Shown one piece after another: positions 19,952-29,803 of a stretch of DNA of 64,000 bases. The notes under the pieces are model-generated. The model ran no database searches and was not told the DNA's origin. It saw nothing but the letters and a program-made list of their open reading frames with translations. Positions within the stretch are counted from its first letter, which is position 1. The number at the start of each line of letters is the position of its first letter. Source of the stretch: Leishmania mexicana MHOM/GT/2001/U1103 (lineage: Eukaryota; Euglenozoa; Kinetoplastea; Trypanosomatida; Trypanosomatidae); the NCBI RefSeq assembly GCF_000234665.1, contig NC_018337.1, positions 1,248,556 through 1,312,555 on the forward strand, read 5' to 3'. A program made the position numbers and the translations under genes.

Positions 19952-21508
19952 ATGGAGGCCTTTCGCTCCGTGCGGCTGACGTGCCACACCACGTTGGCAC
20001 CCTCCATCGCGAGGGAGGAGAATGATCACGTGCTGCGCATCTTCAATGCCCCCACGCGGTGCGCAGAGCGTGAAGCGGAGAGTCGCCTGCACAGGCTCCA
20101 TGGGCGCGCCGGCTTCCTGAAGCGACAGCAGCAGTCCGTCATCGGCTTTCATCCGCTCCGCTTCTTAGAGAGGATGTCCACGGAAGCAATGACGGATCCT
20201 GACGCGGAGAAAATGGCCTACTCGATGCGCACCCACGCCACGTCGTTTGAGCAGCTGCTGCGGTTTCTCATCGCGAAACTCCGGGAGACCGTACAGGGCG
20301 TTTCTTGGAACTGCCCGCATGCGCACCAGGAGTGGGATTCCGATTTGCGCTTCTACGGGCCGTGGTGGCTCGTCGTGCGCTCGGGGTGCCACCTTAGGCA
20401 GCCCCACGCTTCGACGCGCTCCATCTTGATGAACTATACAAGTGCCTCTTCCACTGCAAAGGCAAAATACACTCCCCGTGCCGTCTGCCAAAGCGACGCG
20501 CTCTTCAATGTACACGAGGGCAGGCCAGAGAATCAATACACGCCACTGCTGGTAGAGCAGAGCGTTGCGGCAGAAAGTCAGCTGCTTGCCGACATTGCAC
20601 TTCGATTAGGCGGAAACACTTTTCAGCTCAACCTATTTCATCTTAGCGGTATCTTTCTGAGCCCTGATCGAGTGCACGTGCTCGTTTTCGACGGCTTCCG
20701 ACGTTTGTGTGCGGGAACGGCCACGGCGACCGGGACGGCTTCACCGATGCAGGCAGGCTCCATGAGTGGCGAGGACAGTCTTCTCTCCATCGTGTCCTTG
20801 TCTTCCTGCCACATCGGTTCCGCGGGACTCCTCATCCTCCTTGCCGGCATTGTCTACCTCTCCAAGCGTCACAACTGCCACGTGCACTCGCTTGACCTCT
20901 CGTACAACGACCTGACTAGTAGCTCGCTGTGGTGCTTTACACAGACGCTGCCCTTCACGAAAATCAGGCGGTTGAGTCTCCGCGGAAACGTCCTCACCAG
21001 CAGGGACCCATCTACACTGTACGAACTGCTCTCAGATGGCTGCAACCGAGAGATAGAGGAACTCGATCTCAGCTACACAGCCCTCTCTGCTGCGCAGACA
21101 AGCGCCCTGATCGACTACCTTCCGCGCCTATTGAAGCTGCGCGTGCTGCTTCTGGAGGAGGTGATCATTCCCTCAGCGAAGTGGCCCGCCTTTGCAGTAG
21201 CGGTAGCAAGGACGCATCTGCTGCGCGTGCAACTCTTCGCCGGTGCCCCATCGTCTGCGATGGTCGGGTACGCCAAGACCATCGAGGAGATGTGCCTGCG
21301 CAACCGCCAGCGGGCGATGGAATGCTGCGACGACGAAGTCTTGCAGAAGGACATGACAACGTACTTTGGCTTGAAGAACGCAAGCTTTTTCCAGGCGTTT
21401 TTCCAAGTTTCGCCGCTCCGAGGCGGTCTCGCGTTTGGAGAGACGACCGCAGCGCTGCCAGACGGGTATGGTGTCTTTACCGACAACGACCCAAGTATGC
21501 ATGTCTAA
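19952..21508 (+). CDS. Leucine-rich-repeat protein, 518 aa
   Basis: Predicted protein with an N-terminal region of no known type (1-230) and a C-terminal ribonuclease-inhibitor-like leucine-rich-repeat stretch. Repeats are visible at about 266-285 (LLSIVSLSSCHIGSAGL), 311-330 (VHSLDLSYNDLTSSSL), 338-352 (IRRLSLRGNVLTS), 368-386 (IEELDLSYTALSAAQ) and 393-410 (LKLRVLLLEEVIIPS). Such repeats form curved protein-binding surfaces, and many trypanosomatid examples belong to the flagellum or cytoskeleton, but nothing here shows a location. A Gly/Thr/Ala-rich linker (250-262) interrupts the first repeat. No catalytic motif was seen. Confidence 0.82.
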   Translation: MEAFRSVRLTCHTTLAPSIAREENDHVLRIFNAPTRCAEREAESRLHRLHGRAGFLKRQQQSVIGFHPLRFLERMSTEAMTDPDAEKMAYSMRTHATSFEQLLRFLIAKLRETVQGVSWNCPHAHQEWDSDLRFYGPWWLVVRSGCHLRQPHASTRSILMNYTSASSTAKAKYTPRAVCQSDALFNVHEGRPENQYTPLLVEQSVAAESQLLADIALRLGGNTFQLNLFHLSGIFLSPDRVHVLVFDGFRRLCAGTATATGTASPMQAGSMSGEDSLLSIVSLSSCHIGSAGLLILLAGIVYLSKRHNCHVHSLDLSYNDLTSSSLWCFTQTLPFTKIRRLSLRGNVLTSRDPSTLYELLSDGCNREIEELDLSYTALSAAQTSALIDYLPRLLKLRVLLLEEVIIPSAKWPAFAVAVARTHLLRVQLFAGAPSSAMVGYAKTIEEMCLRNRQRAMECCDDEVLQKDMTTYFGLKNASFFQAFFQVSPLRGGLAFGETTAALPDGYGVFTDNDPSMHV

Positions 21509-22566
21509 GATGCTTCGGAGTGAAACGTATCTGTGCAACTCTTCCTGCTTTCGCTTTTTTTTCAGCCTCTGTGTGGTGGTGCTGGGGTGGGGGTGGCATG
21601 GGGGGCTATCCCGCATTGTTGTCCTTGCTTTTCTTGTCCATGTATGCGTCTCATGCCCAGTCGTGCGTTTCTGTGCGACAATCACCCTTGAGGCGGCTGC
21701 TACTTTTGCGTGTGCCTCAGCGGATGGGCGGATAAGATTGGCTGACTTTTCGATGTACAATGTGGTCCCGGGTCTGGCAACCCGACGTCACCCTCTTCCG
21801 GATCCTCTCCCTTCCCCTCACTCTGACACACATACACACACACATACATACATACACACACCTCCCTCGTCAGTTCTTTTTTGGCGTTGTTCTTCTCCTT
21901 CCGCGCCCTCCCCCGTGTGTGCGATACCGCAACGCTTTTGGTTTGTTTCTCGTCTTTCTCTCTGCTTTCATATCCGTATACTTTGTGTGTGTGTGTGCTC
22001 TCCGTCTTGTATGTTTTATCGTGTATGTATTTATTTTTGTTGTTGTTTTTTGCTGTTCTCTGGATCCTGGAACGTGTTCTTTGTGTGCCGCCTCCGTCCT
22101 CCTTTCGTGATTCTCTTTTCCGCGTTTCCGGCTCTCCCGGATATTTGTTCGAAAACGTTCGAAGGTACTCCCTCCTGCGGGAAACAGACAGCCGCAGGGC
22201 AGCTGTACTCTCACCCCTCTTTGCATATTCTCCTCGAAAAGGATCTTGTGTGGAGATGGACCACCACAGAGCCCTTGGAATCGATTCGATCTCGGCGAAC
22301 GTCTCACCCGTGCTCCCTTCCTTTGTGCGCACCTCCTTCATGGCGGTATCGCCTTCGCGCCGAAAGATGCAGTGCAACAAGGCCCAAGGAGGACAATAAC
22401 GCCGCTTCAGTTGCCTCCCCGCATGCTTAGGCGGCAGCTTTCATGAACTGGCACGAGCGCAGCCGCCCTCTCCTCCGATGTTCAGCTGTCAGTGCTTCTC
22501 ACCTCCACTGTGCATCCCTGTCTTTTTTGCTATCGGCTACTCACGAAGTCGTTGTTTCTCTTAGCG
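21509..22566 (+). other. Spacer / untranslated region
   Basis: T-rich, with CA/TA runs at 21826-21860. Long open frames here are low-complexity and lack gene-like codon use. Confidence 0.5.
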
Positions 22567-23028
22567 ATGCTGCGCCGTGTGGCTTTGCGACTGACCACGG
22601 CCTCCCACAACGGCGCTGGTGTCACCGCTGCGGCCGGTGGTGCTGTAGGTTCCGGTCAACATATGAATTCGCAGCAACGCGTGCTGGAGATCAAGTCTCC
22701 CATGTCCCTCCTGCGCATGTGCTACCGCAGTATTGACATTACCGTCAAGTCTCGCCACGCCCGCGCCTTTCTCAAGAAGCGACTGATGGAGCAGTGGGCA
22801 GAGAAGTGCAAGGAGACGAACCCCGAGAAGCAGCGCTTCTACATGGACTTGGCCGGCTCCTTTTTACAGGCACTGCACACGGAGCGGAACCCCAAGCCGG
22901 GCAAGGTCGTGAATTTTCAGCTGTCTCGGCAAGTCGCGTACGAGCAGAAGCTGGCGGACCGCGAGAAGAGCGCCGGGGCGCGGCGGGTGCGGCGCATGCC
23001 GAAGGAAGTGAAGTCACAGGATCATTAG
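22567..23028 (+). CDS. Small basic protein, probably mitochondrial, LYR-like helix
   Basis: Predicted 153 residues. The first 30 (MLRRVALRLTTASHNGAG...) form a typical mitochondrial presequence: Arg, Ser/Thr and Ala, with no acids. Residues 44-105 are helical and basic. They contain SLLRMCYRSI followed by FLKKRLMEQWAEK and FYMDLAGSFLQAL, loosely resembling the LYR fold used by mitochondrial assembly factors and some ribosomal or complex I subunits. The LYR triad itself is not exact (C-Y-R). The C-terminal 30 residues are very basic. A mitochondrial ribosome or assembly protein is the best guess, but the family is uncertain. The open frame extends upstream to 22492 only in T-rich, pre-splice sequence. 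Confidence 0.7.
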   Translation: MLRRVALRLTTASHNGAGVTAAAGGAVGSGQHMNSQQRVLEIKSPMSLLRMCYRSIDITVKSRHARAFLKKRLMEQWAEKCKETNPEKQRFYMDLAGSFLQALHTERNPKPGKVVNFQLSRQVAYEQKLADREKSAGARRVRRMPKEVKSQDH

Positions 23029-23198
23029 TCGCCTGCCTCCTTGATGTATCCCCTCTCCCGCGTGCGCTTGCCCTCGCTGAAACTCCGCTCTCTCTCTGTT
23101 TGCCTTCCTCTATATCTGCCACGTCGGCAAGACACGAGAGCGCACGTCGCGTTTCGTTCGCAATGGTGCTCGCTCTCGCTCTCTCAGCGGGTTCTACT

Positions 23199-23240
23199 CA
23201 CATGTGTTGTAGCTCAAGCGAAGCAACTACAACATGTGTG
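23199..23240 (+). other. Strong hairpin in intergenic or UTR sequence
   Basis: 23199-23212 pairs with 23227-23240 over 14 positions as RNA (12 Watson-Crick and two G-U pairs) around a 14-nt loop. It lies 170 nt after the stop of the small mitochondrial protein gene, so it is probably in that mRNA's 3' UTR. Confidence 0.7.
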
Positions 23241-24143
23241 CCTCCGTGCGAGATACCGTCCCAACCCCTCTGTGGACCCGTGAAGGCAACTCTCTCCACC
23301 CGGAAGCAACCGCAGAAACCTATCATCAGCAATCAAGAGCGTGGATCGTGTACGCATGTGCTTTCCCATTGGATATCACTTCTTCGATGAAGCCGCACTT
23401 TTCCCAACCGTCTCCCTCCTTTCCTTCTCTCACCCGTGCTGTACACCCCTGCACACAAATGCGCCGCAAACGGTGCGGTCTGCGTACCCTTGTCATCTAT
23501 GTATATATATACACGTGTATATGTATATAACAATAGCACACATACATCAGTATCAGTAACACAGCAGCGGCACGGAGATGCATCCCGTCTGAGCTCCTCA
23601 CCTCCTTGTCCCTACATTGTTTCGTGTTTTGGCTCCGCCGCCGCCGCCGCCGCCCACCCACACCCCACCCCTTCCGCTTCCCTTTCGCAGTCCCTCTCCC
23701 CTCCGTCTTCTGACTGAGCCTCCCTCCACCCAGGTGCCTTCCTCCTGTTTCTTTTCTGACTTTACGTCTACTCCTCCTCTCCCTCCACAGCCCACCGCCT
23801 ACAGCGTATTCCCAATCAATAAAAAGAAGCACCACCCAAACACTACGGCAACTCAAGACTGGTCTCTCTGCATTGTACATGGCCGGCCATACCCTCGGTG
23901 CTATCCTCATCCTGGCCTTCTGCTCTGCCTTTACACAACATTCGCTGTCTTGTAATACGCACTGCGCATCTGGGGCTTTTCTTTCTACGTCCCTGCAGCC
24001 CTGCTGTCTGCCTTCGCGCGATTCCACAGCACTTCTTATTAGCGACTTGATTGGCTTACGGCTCCCCCTTGTCTGTCACCTCTTCAGCCTCTTCTCCGAT
24101 TCCATCTACTCGTTTTTTGTTGTTGTCGTTTCTGTCGTCCTGC

Positions 24144-24145
24144 AG
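24144..24145 (+). promoter_or_regulatory. Probable SL trans-splice acceptor AG
   Basis: Tract at 24108-24142 (T-rich, then TCGTCCTGCAG). It predicts an 80-nt 5' UTR for the P450 mRNA and excludes the upstream in-frame codons from 24169 only if ATG is required. Confidence 0.6.
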
Positions 24146-24225
24146 AGGCTCGCCGCAGGACACCACCTGTGTGGTGCTCTTTCACCGGAACGTCTCTACT
24201 GTCGATTCGTCCATTGCGACTCACT

Positions 24226-25878
24226 ATGCAGCACTCCACGACCCCCACTGTTTCGCCAGTCAAGGCGGCGGCTGCCATTGCGACTGTCGGCCTTCTCACC
24301 TACGCCACCACGCGGATGATGCAGGCAGTGTACTCCGCACCGCCGAAGATGCCAGAACCGGCGATTCCGCCAAATTCCGAGGACGGCCTCGTCTGGAGCG
24401 TGATCAAGCGCGTCCTTTACCGCCACTTCTACGTTGTCCGCAAGGGTGACCCGTTGAAGACTCTGCAACGGTGGTGCGCGGAGTTCGATTACAAGCCGTT
24501 CGTCATGAAGATCTTCTTCCGCACACACGTGGTGCTCTCGAGCCCGGTCGACATTGAGCACGTGCTGTTGCGCGCTGACACGAAGTTCTACAAGAACACC
24601 GGCTACGACATTGTGCGCATCGTCGTCGGCCGCGTTGGCCTCCTCGCGGTCGGCAACAAGACGCAACACGCCATGCATCGCCGCATCCTGATGCCCATTT
24701 TCAGGTCGCAGAATATTCGCGGTGTTTCGAATGAGATCGTTCGCATGCATGCCCTGCGCATGATGGGCGGCCTTTTCGATCTCATCCAGTGCGGCGGTGA
24801 GCAGGACGCCGTGGTGAACCTGAGCGACCACGTCTTCCGCATGGCGCTCTCCGCCATCGGGGAGGCGGCCTTCCGCGCCTCCCGCAGCGAGTCGCTGCGC
24901 GTGCGCAGCCACTTCGATGTGATGATGAAGATGTCCCGCTTGAACTACTTCTGCCCGTATCTCAAGTCATCCGCCCAGCGGAACGCGCGCAAGATCCTGA
25001 AGGAGATGAGCGTGGAGCTGTTGGATAAGAACATGCAGATAAATCAGATTGGCACGCGTCAGTGTGTGATGGACGCGCTGATCGATGAGCTGTATGCGCA
25101 CTTCAGCATGGACGACGTGTTGGATCACGTCGTCACCTTTTTGTTTGCCGGCCACGACACGGTGAGTCACACGCTGGAGTTCCTGTTTGCGCTCCTGGGT
25201 ACAAACACGGAGGTGCAGGAGCGTCTCTACGAGGCCCTTGAAGACTTGATGCCCTCCATCTGCACCTGCCCCACCGTGCAGGAGCTTATGGAGTGCGACT
25301 ACCTTGTTGCCGTCGTGAAAGAGGTGCTGCGGATGTACCCGGCGGCGCCTATCATCTACCGCGACGCGGCCGAAGATGTGTACCTACCCGGATCTGGTGT
25401 TGTGATTCCAAAGGGCATGACGGTTGTCATCACGCTCTCCGCTCTGCAGCGCAACACGCACGTGTACGGCGACGACGTTGACGTGTTCCTCCCCGAACGG
25501 TGGCTTGGCGAAGAAGGCGAGGCATTGCGCAAACGCTGCGGCCGTTGTGGCTACATCCCCTTCAGCTGCGGCAAGCGCAGTTGCATTGGTCAGGAGTTCG
25601 GCTACCTGGAGTTGCTCGTCGTGACGGCGCTGCTGGTTCGCCACTTGAAGATGGAGTTAGCCGGCAAGTTCCCAGAGGCGCGGTACAACATTACCATAGC
25701 CGTGAGCCACTCAGTCTCCATGCGCATATCCGCCCGCGACGGCATTCCTGTTAGCGAGGTTTACGAGCGCATCGCCAACGTACTTGACCTCAACGACGAG
25801 GACGCTGAGTCTCCCCGCAACATGACGCAGGCAGCGGGAGGCGAGAGGCGCTGCAGAGAAGGTGCCGTACGGCGGTAA
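24226..25878 (+). CDS. Cytochrome P450 monooxygenase, membrane-anchored
   Basis: Predicted 550 residues. P450s insert one oxygen atom into lipid or drug substrates, taking electrons from a reductase, usually at the endoplasmic reticulum. All class signatures are present: oxygen-binding I helix AGHDT (308-312), K-helix E366-V-L-R369, FLPERW near 422, and heme loop FSCGKRSCIG (446-455) with ligand Cys453. A hydrophobic segment at about 12-30 is the likely membrane anchor. The C-terminus carries a polar extension of about 50 residues. It does not show the signature sequences I associate with CYP51, so sterol 14-demethylation is unlikely; the substrate is unknown. The start is ATG 24226; the open frame begins upstream at a GTG. 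Confidence 0.9.
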   Translation: MQHSTTPTVSPVKAAAAIATVGLLTYATTRMMQAVYSAPPKMPEPAIPPNSEDGLVWSVIKRVLYRHFYVVRKGDPLKTLQRWCAEFDYKPFVMKIFFRTHVVLSSPVDIEHVLLRADTKFYKNTGYDIVRIVVGRVGLLAVGNKTQHAMHRRILMPIFRSQNIRGVSNEIVRMHALRMMGGLFDLIQCGGEQDAVVNLSDHVFRMALSAIGEAAFRASRSESLRVRSHFDVMMKMSRLNYFCPYLKSSAQRNARKILKEMSVELLDKNMQINQIGTRQCVMDALIDELYAHFSMDDVLDHVVTFLFAGHDTVSHTLEFLFALLGTNTEVQERLYEALEDLMPSICTCPTVQELMECDYLVAVVKEVLRMYPAAPIIYRDAAEDVYLPGSGVVIPKGMTVVITLSALQRNTHVYGDDVDVFLPERWLGEEGEALRKRCGRCGYIPFSCGKRSCIGQEFGYLELLVVTALLVRHLKMELAGKFPEARYNITIAVSHSVSMRISARDGIPVSEVYERIANVLDLNDEDAESPRNMTQAAGGERRCREGAVRR

Positions 25879-26397
25879 GCAACACGATGAGGCTTAGTGA
25901 GAACGTTGCTGTGTCTGCGCGCGTGTATGTGTGTGTGTGTGTGTGTGTCGCTCCGCCCCTCCTCCCTTCATCCCCTTGTGCGAGATTGCCGTCGTGTCTG
26001 TGGGTGCTATAGTTGCTGGGACGCTCGGTGATGATTATAGCCCTCAAACGCGCCACCTTCTTGCCACCCTCATAGTTCTCTAAGAGGTGCGTGGAAAAAA
26101 AGAAGGCATCTCCGACCTTGGTGAGGGGAATGCAGCTGTGTTATTATTTTTTATTATCTTTGATTCTCTCCCCTAGTCCACGCGCATCCCCACACATCTC
26201 CGCTCTAATGACGCTCGGTGGCGTATATGGATTGCACAGGACAAAGGGGGGACTACTGTAGCTCACCTCTTCGTGACTCCCTCGCTGGCGAACGGCCCGC
26301 CCGCAATCAAGGCGACATGACGCCGATCCAGCACATGTGCAGAACGTACAAGAAAAAACGCGGACAATAGGAAGTGTGTATGCACGCTTGGTGTCGC
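25879..26397 (+). other. 3' flank of the P450 gene
   Basis: A GT run at 25926-25948. No gene seen before the 545-bp repeat. Confidence 0.5.
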
Positions 26398-26940
26398 TTC
26401 TTTTTTCCCTTGCTCTCCATTTTGTCGTTGTTGTTTTCGAAGGTTTGTGACCGAAACGAACGAGGGCGGGATGATGGAAACACGATGTGATGAGGAGGTG
26501 CGAGTCAAAGTGCTCTCCACAATCCAGATGACGTGCTCTCCCCCCCCCCTCCCAGCCACGTGTCTTTTCTTTCCCGCATTGCTTGTTCTTGTAATCATTT
26601 CTGATCTCGGGGAGTCGAGTCATACGTATGCTGCACCCCTCTCCCCGCCCCAGCCCCCTTTGACTGTTCGCCACAACGGAAATCCTTGGGTGTGGGCAAA
26701 ACGGGGGTGCTCATGTCTGCCTCTCCGTGAGTAGCGCTACCCGCTGGCGACCTGAGTGCTGCAGCGTTCTCGCGGAGAGCTCTGCCAGCGCTGGAGGTAC
26801 CGAGAGCGCGAGCGGAGGGAGACCAGTCTGGTACACTCTTCCACGGCAGTAGGCACTTCGCCGTCTACGAGGACTTGGAAGCGTGCATGGAAAACTCATC
26901 ATCCTTATCTCTTGGCACCATTCCCCCCCCCCTTTTTTTT
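26398..26940 (+). repeat. Unclassified 545-bp dispersed repeat, copy 2
   Basis: Near-identical, same-orientation copy of 5156-5700 (offset 21242). It differs in a few bases and in the length of the C and T runs at the end. It lies about 520 nt after the P450 stop, probably in its 3' UTR, whereas copy 1 lies between the decarboxylase and SNM1. Confidence 0.85.
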
Positions 26941-29803
26941 CGTATTCTTTTTTTTGACCATGCTTCGTTTACTTGTTGATGTTCATGATATGTGTGGTTT
27001 CGGTTTCGTGCGTGCCCCTCCCCCTGCAGCTCTTCTCTTTTCGTGTGTCTTTTCTCTTTTCAGATCCTCCGGTATGTCCATGTCTCTCTTACAGCTCGTG
27101 TTCGCTGTGCGGTCCCGCGGGTGCGTGGGCATCACGCGGTCGGTGACTTGCGAAGGGGCGACTGCGCGCATTTCTGTGCGTTGTATCGTTTCCTGTTCTC
27201 TATCTCTCCCTTTTGCATGTGCATGTGTGTTTTGTTGTTTCGCGTGCTCTTCCCCGGATCCAGCTTCCTTGCGTTTTTGCGAGCTCCTCTCTATCCCGAA
27301 CCTCTCTTCGTACCTTCCTTCAGCTTCTCCATCTGCCACATGTGCCCCCTCCCTCCCCCCCCCTTACTGGCCCCCCCCCCTATCTCTCGCCTCCCCACCT
27401 CTCTTTTTCTTTTGGGGGTCTTCCGCTCTTCTTTGTATGTGTATGTGTGGTCTTCGCTGAGTGCTTGTACAACGCTCTCTTTTTTTTCGTATTCTTCTCG
27501 AAAGTTTTTTCTTGTGCGCTCGCCTCAGTCGACTGGCGTTGGTCGCTGCTTCGTGCATGCTTCGGTTTTTGTATGAGCCTCTTGGCGTCAAGCTACATCG
27601 CCGCTCTTCCCCCGATTGCTTTTATCCCCCTTTTCTCTTTCGCCTGCATCGTCTCCGGCGCATCATGGCGCCACTTGTACGCGCCAGAAAAAGTGCATCT
27701 GTTTTTCCCTTCCCATTCAGCGTGCTTGTATGGTATGTACGTGTGTGTTTGTGTGTGTGCATTCGCTCGCTATTCTGCGCTCGGTTCCTGACTTTGTTCG
27801 TTCTTTTTCCCTTCACGCCATCCCCCCCCCTCTCCCTCTCCATTCGCTGCTGTCAGCATTGACGTGCACATTTCTTTTTTTCTGTCGTTACACCCCGCCC
27901 CCCCCCCTCCCCTCCCTCCTCCCTCTCGTTTTTATGTGTGTGTGAAGTCGATCATGTTGCTGCGTCTCATAACGCTTTGCCGCTCGGTCTGGATTGGTTG
28001 TGTTTTTTTTTCCTGCTTGCGCCCTTGGCTCTGTGTCTGTTGTTGCTGTTTGGATGCCTGTGACTGGATATCCTTGTTGTACCATTTTCGCGCGCTCACC
28101 TGTCATTCTTATCATGCCTCTGTGTCTCTCTCTCTGCCTCCCTGCCTGCCTGTATGTCTGCCGTTGATTCGGGTTTCTATGCTGTGGTGGTCTTATCAGG
28201 GTATTGGGAAGTGGAGGGCAGAGGCACTGCAACCATCGCTCCTCTCTCATAAACATGACGAGAGGGGTTGCGAGCAGCATCGCGTCGTGATAAAGCAAAG
28301 ATTGTGCCCCCGTTTGTGTGCGTGTACTTGTTGCTGCGGCTCACCCCTTTTGAGGCGGAGGGAGCGGGGTCAAAGCATGTTTGGTGTGCATCGCTACTCT
28401 TTTGCGCGTGTGTGGGACAGGGGACAGGGGCACCGCACGATCCATCCTTCTCTGTGACTGCGCGTGGGCTTCGTTCAGCTCCGCGAGTAATGGTCGCCTT
28501 TGTCTTTGTTTTTCTCTGTCCCCTCCTGCAACCGTTCTTGTCGCGGGTATGCGACCTGATTCACATGTGAGCAGTGGGACACATTGCTTCGAGGGCCGGG
28601 TGAGACGGCAGACAGACGACATGGTTTTTCAAAGGAAGGCGAGGCGCGGCAAAGAGGCGGAGAGAAGCGACGTTTTTTGCGGCACCATCGAAGCAGTTTC
28701 AGAAAGAGTGAAATCGTCAGGGAGAGCAGCGGAGCCGGTGCGTCGAGAGACAGTGGACGAGAGGATGGCAGCAGACCAGCAACTATGGGTTTCGTTTGCA
28801 CGTGTGCCCCCAATGACTTTTCTTTTTTTTTCGGGTACGCAATGACCTCTTGCTGCGCTCATCCGCCTGGTGCGTCTCGGATACAAAAACAAAGCACGAA
28901 GCGTCCACGGCTGAAGCGCCAGTTTCGAGACTTCCACGCCTTTCCTCTCTCTTCACGCGCACGTTTCCTCGACCCCTCCGCAACGTCGATGTTGTGCGTA
29001 TGCGTCTTGTATGATACGGAATCTGGCAATGCACCTTGTATGGCTCACGCCTCTCGGATGGGGAGACTCTGGTATGTGTCGCCCTGTGTAAAGAAAGCGC
29101 GCAAAGGAAATGCAGCGAATCTGACATGTGCGGACAGAAATGTGGGTGTTGGTGCGTGGCACGCTGACTCCACATGAAAAGGGCAGCTCTGCACCGATGG
29201 GCCACATCCCTTGCAGCACAGTCATCCGCATGTCCTGTGTCTTCATGGTTGGCGAACGTTGGGGGGGCGGCGCGGCGTCATTCTTTTCGACGACACAAAA
29301 TGTTGGCGTTCTTCTGTTCCCCTCCCCTCCCACCCCCACCACCTCTGAAAACCCACAGCACAAAGAGACAACCACTGCAGGGAGCGCAATACTTCCGGTG
29401 CAACAGGTGTAACAGAACCCTGGAACGCCGTGCGCCCCCCCCCTCTCGGGTGTAAACGGGCGTGTGTGTCTGGCCGCGCTCGGTATATTGGCCTGACGCA
29501 TGAGCCTCCGGAACGAGCTTCTCGCCGTAGACACCAAGAGATCGCGATGGCCACCGTCGGGGGCGGGGGATCTTTGGTGCGTCGCATCGTTTCAATTTTT
29601 ATTTTCATCTCATGTCCACCTTTCACCACCTTGCCTTCAACCACTACCTCCGCCTCACGCACACTCACGCCTGCCGACTTCATATCCACTACGCCTTTCC
29701 CGCAAACCAGCGCACGCACACGACCGCATCCGCACAAAGCTCAACCAGAGAGCGCAGAAGGCGGAGTCACTGCGAAGCGACGTGCAGTGCAGCACACTGA
29801 CGA
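26941..29803 (+). other. Long T-rich spacer
   Basis: Nearly 2.9 kb without a supported gene. It is T/C-rich with G-poor stretches from 27000 to 28200, and several open frames encode only Phe/Ser/Leu/Cys-rich low-complexity peptides. Confidence 0.5.
29709..29710 (+). promoter_or_regulatory. Probable SL trans-splice acceptor AG
   Basis: First AG after about 110 nt of C/T/A sequence lacking AG. It predicts a 93-nt 5' UTR. Confidence 0.5.

Larger units (their letters stand above)
23029..24225 (+). other. Spacer before the P450 gene
   Basis: It holds a 14-bp hairpin (23199-23240), TA/CA runs (23500-23530), a CCG run (23634-23652) and long C/T tracts. No gene seen. Confidence 0.55.

Noticed and set aside
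21435..22430. 331-codon + open frame after the LRR gene
   Set aside because: It overlaps the LRR gene in another frame and then runs through CA/TG and T-rich DNA; no start context or conserved motif.
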